Notes: generated from the sequence alone by a model not told the origin. A stretch of 63,499 nucleotides of DNA from Clostridiales bacterium (GCA_004556165.1 SFIR01000009.1:1-63499), one strand, 5' to 3'; positions 7,278-16,844 are shown, counted from the stretch's first letter. Program-made: numbers and translations.

Positions 7278-9289
7278 TGCTTAATGAAGCCCTGACTTCA
7301 ATCAAAGGTATTGGCCCCACGCGAGCCGAAAGGTTCGCAGCCTTGGGGCTTTTTACTTTTTCGGATTTGATATGCTTTATGCCGAGGGAGTATAGGGATT
7401 ATTCGCGCGTAACGAATATATGCGATCTGAAGCAGGATGATTATGCCGTAATCAGGGTCACGGAACTCGGCAGCCCAAAAACTGTGAGAATACCGCGCTC
7501 CCATCTTACCGTGACCACGGTTTCCGTAAGCGACGGGACGGGCAGGCTTCAGGCAACCTGGTATAATCAAGCATATGCAGCAAAGAATGTTCCCACTGCC
7601 AATGGGGGTTATGTTATCGGAAAATTTGATAAACGCAGGGGAATGAAGCTTTTGCAGCCCGCTTTCGCTTCCGTAATCCCGGGAATACAGCCGATCTATC
7701 CGCTCGTCAAGGGGCTGAATCAGAGCATCATAAGAAATGCGGTTCGAATCGCACTGAACTCCTGCCGCGATGAAATAACGGACGAGCTCGGCGAGAGCAT
7801 CCGAAAAGAATTCTCCCTCATGCCGAAGGCGGACGCATTGGAAAACGCACATTTTCCGCAGGATGCCGCTTCGCTGAATGCGGCAAGGCGCAGCATTGCT
7901 TTTGAGGATGCGCTCCTGTTCACGATAATGCTTGCCTATATTCGCTCGCTTCGAAGCCGTGAAAAGGGAATTTCTTTTGATGTTACCGGCATCAAGGATG
8001 AGTTTCTAAAACTCATACCCTTTGCTCTTACAAACGCACAGAGCCGCATCATTGATGAAATAGCATGCGATATGCATTCGTCTGCCCCGATGAACAGACT
8101 TATACAGGGCGATGTCGGCTCGGGAAAGACCGTGCTTGCGCTGTATGCAATGTACGCAGCAATGAAGAACGGATACCAGAGCGCACTCATGGCGCCGACA
8201 GAAATACTCGCACAACAGCATTATAAGCAGTTAAATAGCATATTCGGTGAAAAAGCGGCTATAATCACGGGAAGGCAGACGAAAAAGCAACGTGAAGAGC
8301 TTATCGGAAAGATAGCGGAGGGCAAAGTCACGGCGGTGACCGGCACTCATGCGCTCATTGAAGGCGATGTAAAATTCCGAAATCTCGGAATTGTCATAAC
8401 AGATGAACAGCACCGGTTCGGTGTGCATCAGAGAGCGAAGCTCGGCAGCAAAGCAGCAACGCCCGATGTAATGATAATGAGTGCGACGCCGATACCAAGA
8501 ACCTTATCGCTGATACTCTACGGGGATCTCGATGTTTCTATACTCAACGACATGCCGCCGGGAAGAATACCCGTTAATACAAAATACGTTCCGCAGTCAA
8601 AACGCATTGCGATGTACCGCTATATTGAAAAGACGGTGCAGGAAAAGGCGATTCAGGCATATGTCGTCTGTCCCATGATAGAGGATAATGAGGAGATGGA
8701 GAGCGTAAACTCCGCTGAGGCAGTGTTTGATGAATTGTCCGAAATGCTGTCCGTTCGCGTTGCGCTGATGCACGGACGCATGAAAAATGCGGAGAAGGAA
8801 AGCACGATGGAGGCCTTCCGAAGAGGGGAGATTGACGTTCTTGTATCCACCACCGTTATTGAGGTCGGGGTGGATGTCCCGAATGCAAATATCATTGCAA
8901 TAGAATCAGCCGACAGGTTCGGGCTTGCGCAGCTGCATCAGCTCCGCGGCAGGGTCGGAAGGGGAAACATGGAGAGCTACTGCTTCCTTCTCAGCGATTC
9001 GGACAGCAAGCTCGTTCGCGACAGGCTCAAAACCCTTACCGAAACCAATGACGGCTTTAAAATAGCGGAAAAGGATCTTGAAATAAGGGGCCCGGGCGAC
9101 TTTATCGGTACACGTCAGCATGGCGAGGTCAGCCTCGGCGCAGCTCTGGGTGCGGATATGAATACACTCCTTGAAGCGCATGAAGCGGCGGAACGCATTA
9201 TGAAGGAGGATACTCCGGATTGCAGAAGACTTATTGATAAAGCCAAACAAAAGTATGAACGCAGCTATAAGGATATAGCGATAAACTGA
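7277..9289 (+). CDS. recG: ATP-dependent DNA helicase RecG
   Basis: 670 aa, normal length. N-terminal wedge/OB domain that binds branched DNA (residues 1-230), then the helicase core: Walker A GDVGSGKT near residue 278, DEQH (Walker B/motif II) near 377, SATPIPRT (motif III) near 395, motif VI QLRGRVGR near 555 and the C-terminal TRQHGE segment. RecG remodels stalled forks and Holliday junctions and limits unwanted PriA-driven replication. Its start overlaps the fakA stop. Confidence 0.97.
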   Translation: MLNEALTSIKGIGPTRAERFAALGLFTFSDLICFMPREYRDYSRVTNICDLKQDDYAVIRVTELGSPKTVRIPRSHLTVTTVSVSDGTGRLQATWYNQAYAAKNVPTANGGYVIGKFDKRRGMKLLQPAFASVIPGIQPIYPLVKGLNQSIIRNAVRIALNSCRDEITDELGESIRKEFSLMPKADALENAHFPQDAASLNAARRSIAFEDALLFTIMLAYIRSLRSREKGISFDVTGIKDEFLKLIPFALTNAQSRIIDEIACDMHSSAPMNRLIQGDVGSGKTVLALYAMYAAMKNGYQSALMAPTEILAQQHYKQLNSIFGEKAAIITGRQTKKQREELIGKIAEGKVTAVTGTHALIEGDVKFRNLGIVITDEQHRFGVHQRAKLGSKAATPDVMIMSATPIPRTLSLILYGDLDVSILNDMPPGRIPVNTKYVPQSKRIAMYRYIEKTVQEKAIQAYVVCPMIEDNEEMESVNSAEAVFDELSEMLSVRVALMHGRMKNAEKESTMEAFRRGEIDVLVSTTVIEVGVDVPNANIIAIESADRFGLAQLHQLRGRVGRGNMESYCFLLSDSDSKLVRDRLKTLTETNDGFKIAEKDLEIRGPGDFIGTRQHGEVSLGAALGADMNTLLEAHEAAERIMKEDTPDCRRLIDKAKQKYERSYKDIAIN

Positions 9290-9293
9290 ATCC

Positions 9294-10163
9294 ATGAAAT
9301 ACGAACTGAATGATAATACTCTGATAATTAAGGAGCTCGATTGCTTCGATCTTTCCAAGTCCTGTTCATGCGGACAGGCCTTCCGCTGGCATGAAAGGAA
9401 TGACGGAGGCTGGGTCGGAATGATAAAAAACAACCCTGTCAATGTAAGAAGGGCGGGGGACGAGCTCATGATACGGCCGTGCGAGGAAAGCAGCATTAAA
9501 GACTGTATCGTTTATTTTGATCTTGAACGCGACTATAAAGCCATGGAAAGGCTTATTTCGGATGATCCGCGGCTCAATATCTGCCTGCCCTGCGCAGAGG
9601 GGATAAGGGTGTTTAATCAGGATCCATTCGAGGCACTGATATCGTTCATAATCTCCGCAAACAACAATATTAAACGCATATCCGGCATTATTGAGCGCCT
9701 TTGCAGGCTGGCAGGCGAAAAAATCTGCTTTGACGGGGAGGAAATCTATTCATTTCCGTCACCCGAAAGAATTGCGGATCTCAGCATTGAAGAGCTAAAA
9801 AATATCGGAACCGGCTATCGAGCCCCTTATATCAAGGCATCCGCAAAACGTATTGCCGATGGGTACGATCTTGAACAGCTCAGATTCATGACCCTTGACG
9901 GTGCGAGGAAGGAGCTGTTGAATTTCCCCGGCGTAGGGCCAAAGGTTGCCGACTGCATCCTCCTGTTTTCACTCGGACACACCGATGCATTCCCTGTCGA
10001 TGTCTGGATTGGCAGAGCGATGAAGGAGCTTTATTTTGACAGCGAGCAGCCCACCCGTGCCGAGCTTAAAAACACCATTGAGAGCATCGGAAAATATTCG
10101 GGGATATTGCAGCAGTACATTTTCTTCTATGCCCGATCGGCGGAACTCGGCAAACGGCATTGA
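9294..10163 (+). CDS. 8-oxoguanine DNA glycosylase/AP lyase, OGG1 type
   Basis: 289 aa. Excises 8-oxoguanine and can nick the abasic site. N-terminal TBP-like domain (residues 1-110) then the helix-hairpin-helix glycosylase domain. The signature LLNFPGVGPKVADCILLFSLGHTDAFPVDVW holds the catalytic Lys (GVGPKVADC) and the Asp (VDVW) of the HhH-GPD family. It is the OGG1 type with its own N-terminal domain rather than the short AGOG or MutM/Fpg type. Four bases after recG, so probably the last gene of this repair-containing operon. Confidence 0.9.
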   Translation: MKYELNDNTLIIKELDCFDLSKSCSCGQAFRWHERNDGGWVGMIKNNPVNVRRAGDELMIRPCEESSIKDCIVYFDLERDYKAMERLISDDPRLNICLPCAEGIRVFNQDPFEALISFIISANNNIKRISGIIERLCRLAGEKICFDGEEIYSFPSPERIADLSIEELKNIGTGYRAPYIKASAKRIADGYDLEQLRFMTLDGARKELLNFPGVGPKVADCILLFSLGHTDAFPVDVWIGRAMKELYFDSEQPTRAELKNTIESIGKYSGILQQYIFFYARSAELGKRH

Positions 10164-10170
10164 CGGCATT

Positions 10171-10902
10171 TCAGCTGTAAACCTCAATCCTTCCGCCGAA
10201 CATGCTTTTCAGTGATTCCTTAAAATCGTTGAACCTTCCCATGCTGAGGTCATAAACCGTGATTTTCTCCGGAGAAATGTCTGCAAGCGTGTCAAGAATA
10301 TTCTTTTCACAGCCCGGGGAACACTCTATACGCAGATCGTTTTCATCGGTAAGCACGCAGCTTCCGTCGGGCTGGAGAATCAGATTGACGCAGCGAACAT
10401 GATCATTAGGCTCCGATATGAAGGCACCGAGCAGGCGAACGAGCTCAAGATACTCATCCCTGAGCATTATCTCATCGAGCGATGCATCTATGCAGGCCTG
10501 CCATGTTTCGATTATCTCGGGCAGCATGAAGCGGAGGAAACCCTCGAGAACGAGCGCCGAGTGCTCCTTCAGATATTCTTCGATCTTTTCGGCAACGGAC
10601 GGAAAATAGACGAATCTGTCGGCATTTCCTGCGGCAATACGAATCATATCGGCAGCACTGTCCGCGCTTTCCGCGAGCCTTGATGCCATCTTTTTCATCT
10701 CAATATTCCGAATGTCAATGAGCAGTATCTCGGCGAGCAGCGAAGCGAGCATGCGTGCTTCAAAGCAGCTTGCGATTTCGATATTGAGGCTATTGCCGTT
10801 TCCGCGGAAGGATAAGCTCCATCCATGCCGCTCAAGATGGGAAAAGAAGCATTTATTCAGATCTATTTCGTATTCATATGTACAAACTGTTTTGTTTGCC
10901 AT
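10171..10902 (-). CDS. ytxC: YtxC-like putative sporulation protein
   Basis: 243 aa, no signal peptide or membrane segment. Sequence character fits the YtxC family, named as a putative sporulation protein in Bacillus and Clostridia, where the gene lies beside thrS; here it lies beside thrS but divergently. The C-terminal part (SPEKITVYDLSMGRF) is the most typical region. No catalytic motif seen. The molecular role of the family is unknown. Converges with the glycosylase gene, with only 7 bp between stops. Confidence 0.75.
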   Translation of the reverse strand: MANKTVCTYEYEIDLNKCFFSHLERHGWSLSFRGNGNSLNIEIASCFEARMLASLLAEILLIDIRNIEMKKMASRLAESADSAADMIRIAAGNADRFVYFPSVAEKIEEYLKEHSALVLEGFLRFMLPEIIETWQACIDASLDEIMLRDEYLELVRLLGAFISEPNDHVRCVNLILQPDGSCVLTDENDLRIECSPGCEKNILDTLADISPEKITVYDLSMGRFNDFKESLKSMFGGRIEVYS

Positions 10903-10972
10903 AATAATCTCCGGGTTTTATTATGCGGAAAAGATCCACATTGTATTATGTGCCAAAGTTAAAAAAAGGTGC

Positions 10973-11001
10973 TTGACAATATCTTCATGCTGATTTATAA
11001 T
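10973..11001 (+). promoter_or_regulatory. consensus promoter of thrS
   Basis: TTGACA (10973-10978), 17-bp spacer and TATAAT (10996-11001): a perfect housekeeping promoter directly upstream of the T-box leader. Confidence 0.9.
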
Positions 11002-11007
11002 GTCCGT

Positions 11008-11243
11008 GTTCGTTTGGAATACTTGAGAAAAGTAGCATTCGGCGTTTCCGGGAAAGAGATGCTTTGCCTTGGCTGGGAGCAGTGCAGCGGATAGCCGTAT
11101 GTGAAGACCGCCTCATTTATGTGTTTTTGCACGGCAGAAGTGCCTTATAGCTTTTGAGCGGCCGAATTTTATTCGGCAATCGGGGTGGAACCGCGGTATT
11201 ACTTGCCGTCCTTGAACTTCTTGTTCAAGGGCGTTTTTTATTA
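11008..11243 (+). promoter_or_regulatory. T-box leader controlling thrS (threonine)
   Basis: The T-box sequence GGGTGGAACCGCGG is at 11183-11196. It is followed by an intrinsic terminator, CCTTGAAC / GTTCAAGG plus a T run (about 11208-11240). Upstream lies the stem I region with an AGTA-type motif near 11033. A likely specifier codon is ACC (Thr) at 11107-11109, in GAAGACCGCC. Uncharged tRNA-Thr should stabilise the antiterminator and allow thrS transcription. The T-box core and terminator are certain; the exact specifier is inferred. Confidence 0.92.
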
Positions 11244-11272
11244 TTAAATACATCTGAAAAGGAGATTAAATA

Positions 11273-13183
11273 ATGATTAACATTACTTTTCCCGACGGCT
11301 CCGTCCGTCAGTATGACGACGGCGTATCTGCACACCAAATCGCCGAGAGCATCAGCCCTAGGCTTCGCAAGGCGACCTTGGCAGCCGAGCTTGACGGAAA
11401 GCTCTATGATGCGGAGCTGCCCATTCACGGCGACCACAGCATTAAGCTTCTGACCTTTGCCGATGAGGGCGGCAGGTGGACCTATCGCCATACAGGCTCC
11501 CATGTCCTTGCACAGGCAGTCAAGAGGCTTTGGCCCGAGGTCAAGCTCGCAATCGGCCCCGCTATTGATAACGGCTTTTATTATGATTTTGATACCGATA
11601 TTCCGTTCAGCCCCGAGGATTTCCCGAAGATTGAAGCTGAAATGGCAAAGATAGTTGCGGAAAATCATCCTCTTGAGAGGTTTGAACTGCCCCGAGAAGA
11701 AGCTATCAAATTCATGCAGGAGAGGGAAGAGCCCTATAAGGTCGAGCTTATCAACGATCTGCCCGAGGATGCCGTAATCAGCTTCTATCGTCAGGGCGAA
11801 TTCGTTGATCTCTGCGCAGGCCCCCATCTTGAGAGCACAGGCAAGTGCAAGAATATCAAGCTCATGAGCGTTGCAGGCGCGTATTGGCGCGGCAGCGAAA
11901 AGAATAAGATGCTCAAGCGTCTGTATGCGACCGCCTTTGAAAAGAAATCCGATCTCGATGATTACCTCACCATGCTTGAGGAGGCAAAGAAGCGCGATCA
12001 CAGGAAGCTCGGCAAGGAGCTTGGTCTGTTCACAATTATGGATGAAGGCCCCGGCTTCCCGTTCTTCCTCCCCAAAGGAATGGTATTAAAGAATAACCTT
12101 ATCGACTATTGGCGCGAAGTGCATAAGCGTTACGGCTATGTTGAGGTTTCCACTCCCATCATGCTCAATAGGGGACTCTGGGAGCGTTCGGGTCACTGGG
12201 ATCACTATAAGAACAATATGTACACCACCGTCATAGATGATAATGATTTTGCGATTAAACCCATGAACTGTCCCGGCGGTATGCTCGTTTATCAGACGGA
12301 GATGCATTCATACCGTGATCTCCCTTACCGCGTCGGCGAGCTTGGTCTTGTACACCGTCATGAGCTCTCCGGTGCATTGCACGGACTCTTCCGCGTCCGC
12401 TGCTTTACTCAGGATGATGCTCATATCTTCATGACTTGGGATCAGATGAAGGACGAGATAAAGAATGTCGTCCGTCTGTTTGACGAGGTATATTCGACCT
12501 TCGGCCTCAAATATGAGATCGAGCTTTCCACCATGCCAGAGGATCATATCGGCGAGGTCGAGACCTGGGACCGCGCGACCGAGACCCTCAAGGAAGCTAT
12601 CACCGAGTTCGGCAAGGAGTATGTCATCAATGAGGGTGACGGCGCATTCTACGGCCCTAAGCTCGATTTCCATATTGCGGACTGCCTCGGCAGAACCTGG
12701 CAGTGCGGCACCATACAGCTCGACATGCAGCTTCCCGAAAGGTTTGAGCTTGAGTACACCGGTGCGGACGGCGCAAAGCATCGCCCCGTTATGATCCACC
12801 GCGTTGTGTTCGGCTCCATTGAGAGATTCATCGGCGTTATCACCGAGCATTTTGCCGGTGCATTCCCGACTTGGCTTGCACCCGTGCAGGTCAAGCTCAT
12901 GGCAATGACCGACCGTACCCACGATGCGGTAAACGATCTTGCGGATAAGCTCAATGCAGCAGGCATCCGCGTTGAGACCGACCTTCGCAATGAGAAGATA
13001 GGCTTTAAGATCCGCGAAGCTCAGATGCAGAAGATTCCTTATATGCTCATCATCGGCGATAAGGAAGTTGAAAACGGGGTTGTTGCCGTTCGCTCCCGCA
13101 AGGCAGGAGACCTCGGTACGATGACTCTCGATGCTTTTATTGAAAGAATCAATGAAGAGGTAAGAACCAAGGCTATTGACTAA
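11273..13183 (+). CDS. thrS: threonyl-tRNA synthetase
   Basis: 636 aa, full length. TGS domain (1-62), editing/SAD-like domain with HVLAQAVKRLWP and the CAGPHLE zinc-type motif near 180, class II catalytic core with motif 2 RHELSGALHGLFRVRCFTQDDAH region (zinc ligands Cys in PMNCPGG and His), motif 3 before the anticodon-binding domain (540-636). Charges tRNA-Thr. ATG 11273 follows AAAAGGAG. Controlled by the T-box directly upstream. Confidence 0.98.
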   Translation: MINITFPDGSVRQYDDGVSAHQIAESISPRLRKATLAAELDGKLYDAELPIHGDHSIKLLTFADEGGRWTYRHTGSHVLAQAVKRLWPEVKLAIGPAIDNGFYYDFDTDIPFSPEDFPKIEAEMAKIVAENHPLERFELPREEAIKFMQEREEPYKVELINDLPEDAVISFYRQGEFVDLCAGPHLESTGKCKNIKLMSVAGAYWRGSEKNKMLKRLYATAFEKKSDLDDYLTMLEEAKKRDHRKLGKELGLFTIMDEGPGFPFFLPKGMVLKNNLIDYWREVHKRYGYVEVSTPIMLNRGLWERSGHWDHYKNNMYTTVIDDNDFAIKPMNCPGGMLVYQTEMHSYRDLPYRVGELGLVHRHELSGALHGLFRVRCFTQDDAHIFMTWDQMKDEIKNVVRLFDEVYSTFGLKYEIELSTMPEDHIGEVETWDRATETLKEAITEFGKEYVINEGDGAFYGPKLDFHIADCLGRTWQCGTIQLDMQLPERFELEYTGADGAKHRPVMIHRVVFGSIERFIGVITEHFAGAFPTWLAPVQVKLMAMTDRTHDAVNDLADKLNAAGIRVETDLRNEKIGFKIREAQMQKIPYMLIIGDKEVENGVVAVRSRKAGDLGTMTLDAFIERINEEVRTKAID

Positions 13184-13193
13184 AAAACAGTAA

Positions 13194-13236
13194 AAAACGG
13201 CTGACGCTCGAGCAAAGAACGTCAGCCGTTTTCGTA
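13194..13236. terminator. bidirectional terminator between thrS and pfk
   Basis: A 13-bp perfect stem AAAACGGCTGACG / CGTCAGCCGTTTT (13194-13206, 13220-13232) with T run, serving both converging genes. Confidence 0.9.
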
Positions 13237-13247
13237 TAAGCAGAGTA

Positions 13248-14309
13248 TTACTTAAAATAGAGCGAGGCAGCCTCGTAGAATTCCCTATCGACTTCCTTGC
13301 GGACGGTGACGGCGGTCTCCATATCTGCTCCGACGACCTTTGTACCGACCTGAGCGACCATCTTGCCGTAATCGCCATTGACAACAAGCTCACCGGCTTT
13401 AATGCCGAGCCTTGTTCCGAGCACACGGTCAAATGCGCAGGGTGCGCCGCCGCGCTGAACATGTCCGAGAACTACGGGACGGCACTCGAAGTACTGAGCA
13501 TCGCTTCCGAGCAGTGGATCGCTCTGCATACTGCGTTCAATCATATCGGAAAGATTTCTTGCAAGGTTTTTATGCAGGAGAAGCTTGTTGCCGAATGCAT
13601 CGGTACCGATGTCGATATCCTCTGCACCGAGCAGCTCAAAGCCTTCGGCAACGACTATGATCGTGTACCTGTCGCCGCGCAGAAAACGCCTGCGGACGAG
13701 GGAAATTATCTCATCGTATGTTTTGGGGAATTCCGGAATCAGAACCAAATGTGCGTTTGCGGCAAGCCCGGCCTGAAGCGCGATCCAGCCGGTGTGACGG
13801 CCCATACATTCAACTACGATGCAGCGCGAGTGAGCCTTTGCAGTCGTCTGAAGACGGTCGATGGCTTCCATTGCGATATTGGATGCAGTCTCAAAGCCGA
13901 ATGTATAATCGGTGCAGCTCAGGTCGTTATCAATGGTCTTGGGAACGCCGATAACATTGATGTCAAGCTTGCGGAGGGCGTTTGCAACGCCGAGCGTATC
14001 GTCTCCGCCGATAGCGACAAGGCCCTCAAGCCCGAGCGCATCAAGCACATCCTTAATCGTCGAAGGCCCGTTGGGATCGGCCATAACATTTGTACGGGAG
14101 CTTCCGATGATGGTTCCGCCGAGGGTTTGAATACCCTCCACCTCGTCAAGAGTGAGCCAATGCCCCCTCGCGGTCAGCGCGCCGCGCCAACCGTCGTGAA
14201 AACCGAATACCTCAATGCCTGCCTGTGCGCATTTTTCAACAACGCCGCGGATAACAGCGTTTAGCCCCGGACAGTCGCCTCCGCCTGTAAGAATCCCTAT
14301 TTTCCTCAT
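13248..14309 (-). CDS. 6-phosphofructokinase, probably pyrophosphate-dependent
   Basis: 353 aa, somewhat longer than the 320 aa of classic PfkA. GILTGGGDCPGLNAVIRG at the N-terminus and the catalytic TIDND are clear. Residue 104 (counting from the chosen start) is Asp in GGDDT, and residue 124 is Lys in PKTIDND. ATP-dependent enzymes carry Gly at both positions; Asp104 plus Lys124 is the signature of PPi-linked enzymes. I therefore predict a reversible PPi-dependent step of glycolysis. ATG 14309 has GGAGG 5 bp upstream (14315-14319); the first in-frame ATG (14327) would overlap tmk. Last gene of the hflX-tmk-pfk group. Confidence 0.85.
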   Translation of the reverse strand: MRKIGILTGGGDCPGLNAVIRGVVEKCAQAGIEVFGFHDGWRGALTARGHWLTLDEVEGIQTLGGTIIGSSRTNVMADPNGPSTIKDVLDALGLEGLVAIGGDDTLGVANALRKLDINVIGVPKTIDNDLSCTDYTFGFETASNIAMEAIDRLQTTAKAHSRCIVVECMGRHTGWIALQAGLAANAHLVLIPEFPKTYDEIISLVRRRFLRGDRYTIIVVAEGFELLGAEDIDIGTDAFGNKLLLHKNLARNLSDMIERSMQSDPLLGSDAQYFECRPVVLGHVQRGGAPCAFDRVLGTRLGIKAGELVVNGDYGKMVAQVGTKVVGADMETAVTVRKEVDREFYEAASLYFK

Positions 14310-14326
14310 TTTTTCCTCCATTTGCA

Positions 14327-14998
14327 TTATATTAAGCCTCTTGAACGAAGAATACTCATAACATTTTCCGATATGCTTTCTGGTGAACGCATAGCATTAT
14401 TCTCGGTGCAGGGAATAATTTCGACGTCATCATAACGTTCGGCAATCCCGATGTACTTATTCCTTGCGCGCTGCTGTATGGAAATGCTGCTTTCGTAGGC
14501 ATCGCGTCCGCTGCCGACATACTCACGAAAACCTTTTTTATCGACATTGCGCCCGGCGCAATCGGTATCGACATCGAAGAAAAGGTTGAGAGTGGGACGG
14601 GGAAGCCCAAGCTTTTCATATTCAAGCTCAAATACCCAGTCAACGATATCGGGCTTGCCCATGTCACAGTCGCGGATGCTCTGATAGACTGCATTGCTGA
14701 GGACGTATCTGTTTATGAGCAGGAAATCAGCTTCGCCGTCACTAAAGTCCCTAAAGGAATCGAACCTGTCGAGTGCGAACCATAGCGCCATGCTCTTTTG
14801 ATCAACATCCGTGGCTTTTATGCCGTCAGCACCGGAAAGAAGCCTTCCGACTTGACTGCCGAAAAAGGATTCATATACGGGGAAAGCTCGTTTTGCAACG
14901 CTGTAACCCATCGACTCGAGCTTGGATGAAAGCAAGTCAAACTGCACGGTCTTCCCGCTGCCGTCAATACCTTCAATTGTGATGATCTTTGTTTTCAT
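14327..14998 (-). CDS. tmk: thymidylate kinase-like protein
   Basis: 223 aa. P-loop GIDGSGKT at residues 10-17, DR-type motif ALDRFDSF near 77 (the usual DRY/H motif region) and a LID-like segment near 150. Thymidylate kinases phosphorylate dTMP to dTDP. The sequence is more divergent than a standard Tmk, with NRYVLSNAVYQ in place of the common DRYVDSSLAYQ, so another deoxynucleotide substrate is possible. 17 bp before pfk and 19 bp after hflX, so co-transcribed. Confidence 0.8.
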   Translation of the reverse strand: MKTKIITIEGIDGSGKTVQFDLLSSKLESMGYSVAKRAFPVYESFFGSQVGRLLSGADGIKATDVDQKSMALWFALDRFDSFRDFSDGEADFLLINRYVLSNAVYQSIRDCDMGKPDIVDWVFELEYEKLGLPRPTLNLFFDVDTDCAGRNVDKKGFREYVGSGRDAYESSISIQQRARNKYIGIAERYDDVEIIPCTENNAMRSPESISENVMSILRSRGLI

Positions 14999-15017
14999 TG
15001 GCTCACTCCCGAATCAG

Positions 15018-16844
15018 TTATATTTCAATTTGGAGTATCTTTTTTAATTGCCCGATCTCAGCTTCGTCAAGATAAGCCTTTATAATCGTACCGGTGTCCA
15101 AATGCTCCTCGCTGAGCAGCATGCCCTTTTCACGAATAAGGGACATAGCTTCATATTTGGAATACGGAATCAGTACTTCGATTTCCCGCCTTGATGAATT
15201 GAGCTTCAGTTCAACCATTCGAAGCAGCTCCTGCATACCGTCGCCGCGCACTGCGGAAACAACTGCGGTTGAGCGTTCATCTGAATTCAGCGCTGAAACG
15301 GAAGGAAGGAGGTCTGAAATCTCATTATCGGAATCATCGGTCAGCTTATCGCATTTATTGAATACCGTTATTGTTGGAATACCGGATGCATTCAGCGAAG
15401 AAAGAACCTCATTTACGACCTTCATCTGCTTATCATGGAAGGGACAGGAGATGTCCACAACATGCAGAATCAGATCAGCATTCGACACCTCTTCAAGCGT
15501 CGATCTGAATGCTGATACGAGATCGTGAGGAAGCTTATTGATAAAGCCTACCGTATCCGAAAGCAGCGCCTCCGTGCCGTTTGCAAGCGTAACCTGCCTC
15601 ACAACGGGATCAAGCGTTGCAAAGAGCTTATCCGCTGCGTAGACATCGGAATTCGTAAGCGCATTCAGCATCGTTGATTTGCCGGCATTCGTGTATCCGA
15701 CGAGCGCAACGAGCGGTATGCGGTTGGCTTTTCGCGTTTCTCTTCTGAGCCCACGCTGCTTTTCTATCTCGCTGAGCTCGGTTTCCAGTTCAAATATCCT
15801 GCGGCGAATGCGCCTGCGGTCGATCTCCAGCTTCTTTTCGCCGGGACCCCTTGTGCCTATACCGCCGCCGAGCCTTGACAGCGCAGTACCCTGACCGAGC
15901 AGACGGGGGAGCATATAGCGCATCTGCGCAAGCTCAACCTGCAGCTTGCCCTCGCGGCTGCTTGCGCGTGCAGCGAAGATATCCAGTATCAGCGTAGTAC
16001 GGTCAATGACCCTTGTCCCGAGGATCTGTTCAAGTGAACGCAGTTGGATAGCCGAAAGCTCATCATCAAAGATGACGAGGTCCGCTTCAAGCGCGCTGCA
16101 TTTAAGCCCGAGCTCCTCGGCTTTGCCGCTGCCTATATAAGTTGCATTATCAATGGGGCGTTTCCGCACCCGTACCGTATCTATGACGAGCGCGCCTGCC
16201 GTTTCGGCAAGGTCGCCAAGCTCCTTGAGCGTGTCGTAACCCTCATCATTATCCATGCCGACGAGAATCGCTCGTTCCGCTTCCGCTTCCTCAACGGCCT
16301 TTGTGGAAGAACGAAAACGATCGTCAGAAGCATAGATTTCTGCTATCAATGCATGTTGGGGCAGCTTATGCGGACGCAGAGGCCCGTATATCAGTGCTTC
16401 CCTTGCGCCGGTTTCCTCGTCAGGCTCTCCGAGATACGCACAGTAAAACTGCGTCGGATGCCCTTCCGAAACTCCGAGGGCTGCCATTGCGTCCAGCTTC
16501 ATCGAACGAAGGGTACCTATATCAACATCGGAGAGCCTTCCGTCGCCGCTCGGATGAGTATGTATGCAGCGCACTCCGCACAGCCTGTCCTCATTGCGGA
16601 CAAGACGCATGCTCGGCATGCTGACCTTGTTGCTGTCGCCTACGGAGATATCGACGACCTCTCCGTCGCGCGCGATATAGACCGAGATCTCTCGGTTGAT
16701 CTCGCTTGAGCAGGATGCCAGAAGCTCAATAGCTTCCGGCGAAATAAATTCATCAAGACCCATCTTTATATCATAGATGGATCTGATTCTATCGAGCATG
16801 GTATTCCTGATGCCCGTCAGATTACCGTTCAGTTTTTCTGCCAT
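15018..16844 (-). CDS. hflX: ribosome-rescue GTPase HflX with N-terminal JAMM-like domain
   Basis: 608 aa, about 180 longer than Escherichia coli HflX (426). The C-terminal two thirds are HflX: ribosome-binding HflX domain (about 190-360), helical linker, then the G domain with G1 GYTNAGKST, G3 DTVGF, G4 NKCD. HflX splits stalled or stressed 70S ribosomes. The first 180 residues hold H95-T-H97, S105 and D108, i.e. the full JAMM zinc motif HxH-x7-SxxD also found in RadC. The extension is therefore probably a metal-binding JAMM/RadC-like domain; activity is not proven. ATG 16844 follows GAGAAAGGAAAAGGG. Own promoter at 16951-16979. Confidence 0.92.
   Translation of the reverse strand: MAEKLNGNLTGIRNTMLDRIRSIYDIKMGLDEFISPEAIELLASCSSEINREISVYIARDGEVVDISVGDSNKVSMPSMRLVRNEDRLCGVRCIHTHPSGDGRLSDVDIGTLRSMKLDAMAALGVSEGHPTQFYCAYLGEPDEETGAREALIYGPLRPHKLPQHALIAEIYASDDRFRSSTKAVEEAEAERAILVGMDNDEGYDTLKELGDLAETAGALVIDTVRVRKRPIDNATYIGSGKAEELGLKCSALEADLVIFDDELSAIQLRSLEQILGTRVIDRTTLILDIFAARASSREGKLQVELAQMRYMLPRLLGQGTALSRLGGGIGTRGPGEKKLEIDRRRIRRRIFELETELSEIEKQRGLRRETRKANRIPLVALVGYTNAGKSTMLNALTNSDVYAADKLFATLDPVVRQVTLANGTEALLSDTVGFINKLPHDLVSAFRSTLEEVSNADLILHVVDISCPFHDKQMKVVNEVLSSLNASGIPTITVFNKCDKLTDDSDNEISDLLPSVSALNSDERSTAVVSAVRGDGMQELLRMVELKLNSSRREIEVLIPYSKYEAMSLIREKGMLLSEEHLDTGTIIKAYLDEAEIGQLKKILQIEI

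Noticed and set aside
11225..12001. 258-codon minus-strand frame
   Set aside because: Antisense of thrS and its T-box terminator; no ribosome site and no recognisable protein.
12308..13462. 384-codon minus-strand frame
   Set aside because: Opposite thrS and the convergent pfk end; shadow of highly biased codons.
13461..14264. 267-codon plus-strand frame
   Set aside because: Antisense of pfk, which has clear catalytic motifs.
14327..14327. Upstream ATG of the phosphofructokinase gene at 14327
   Set aside because: It would put the GGAGG site inside the coding region and overlap tmk; ATG 14309 fits better.
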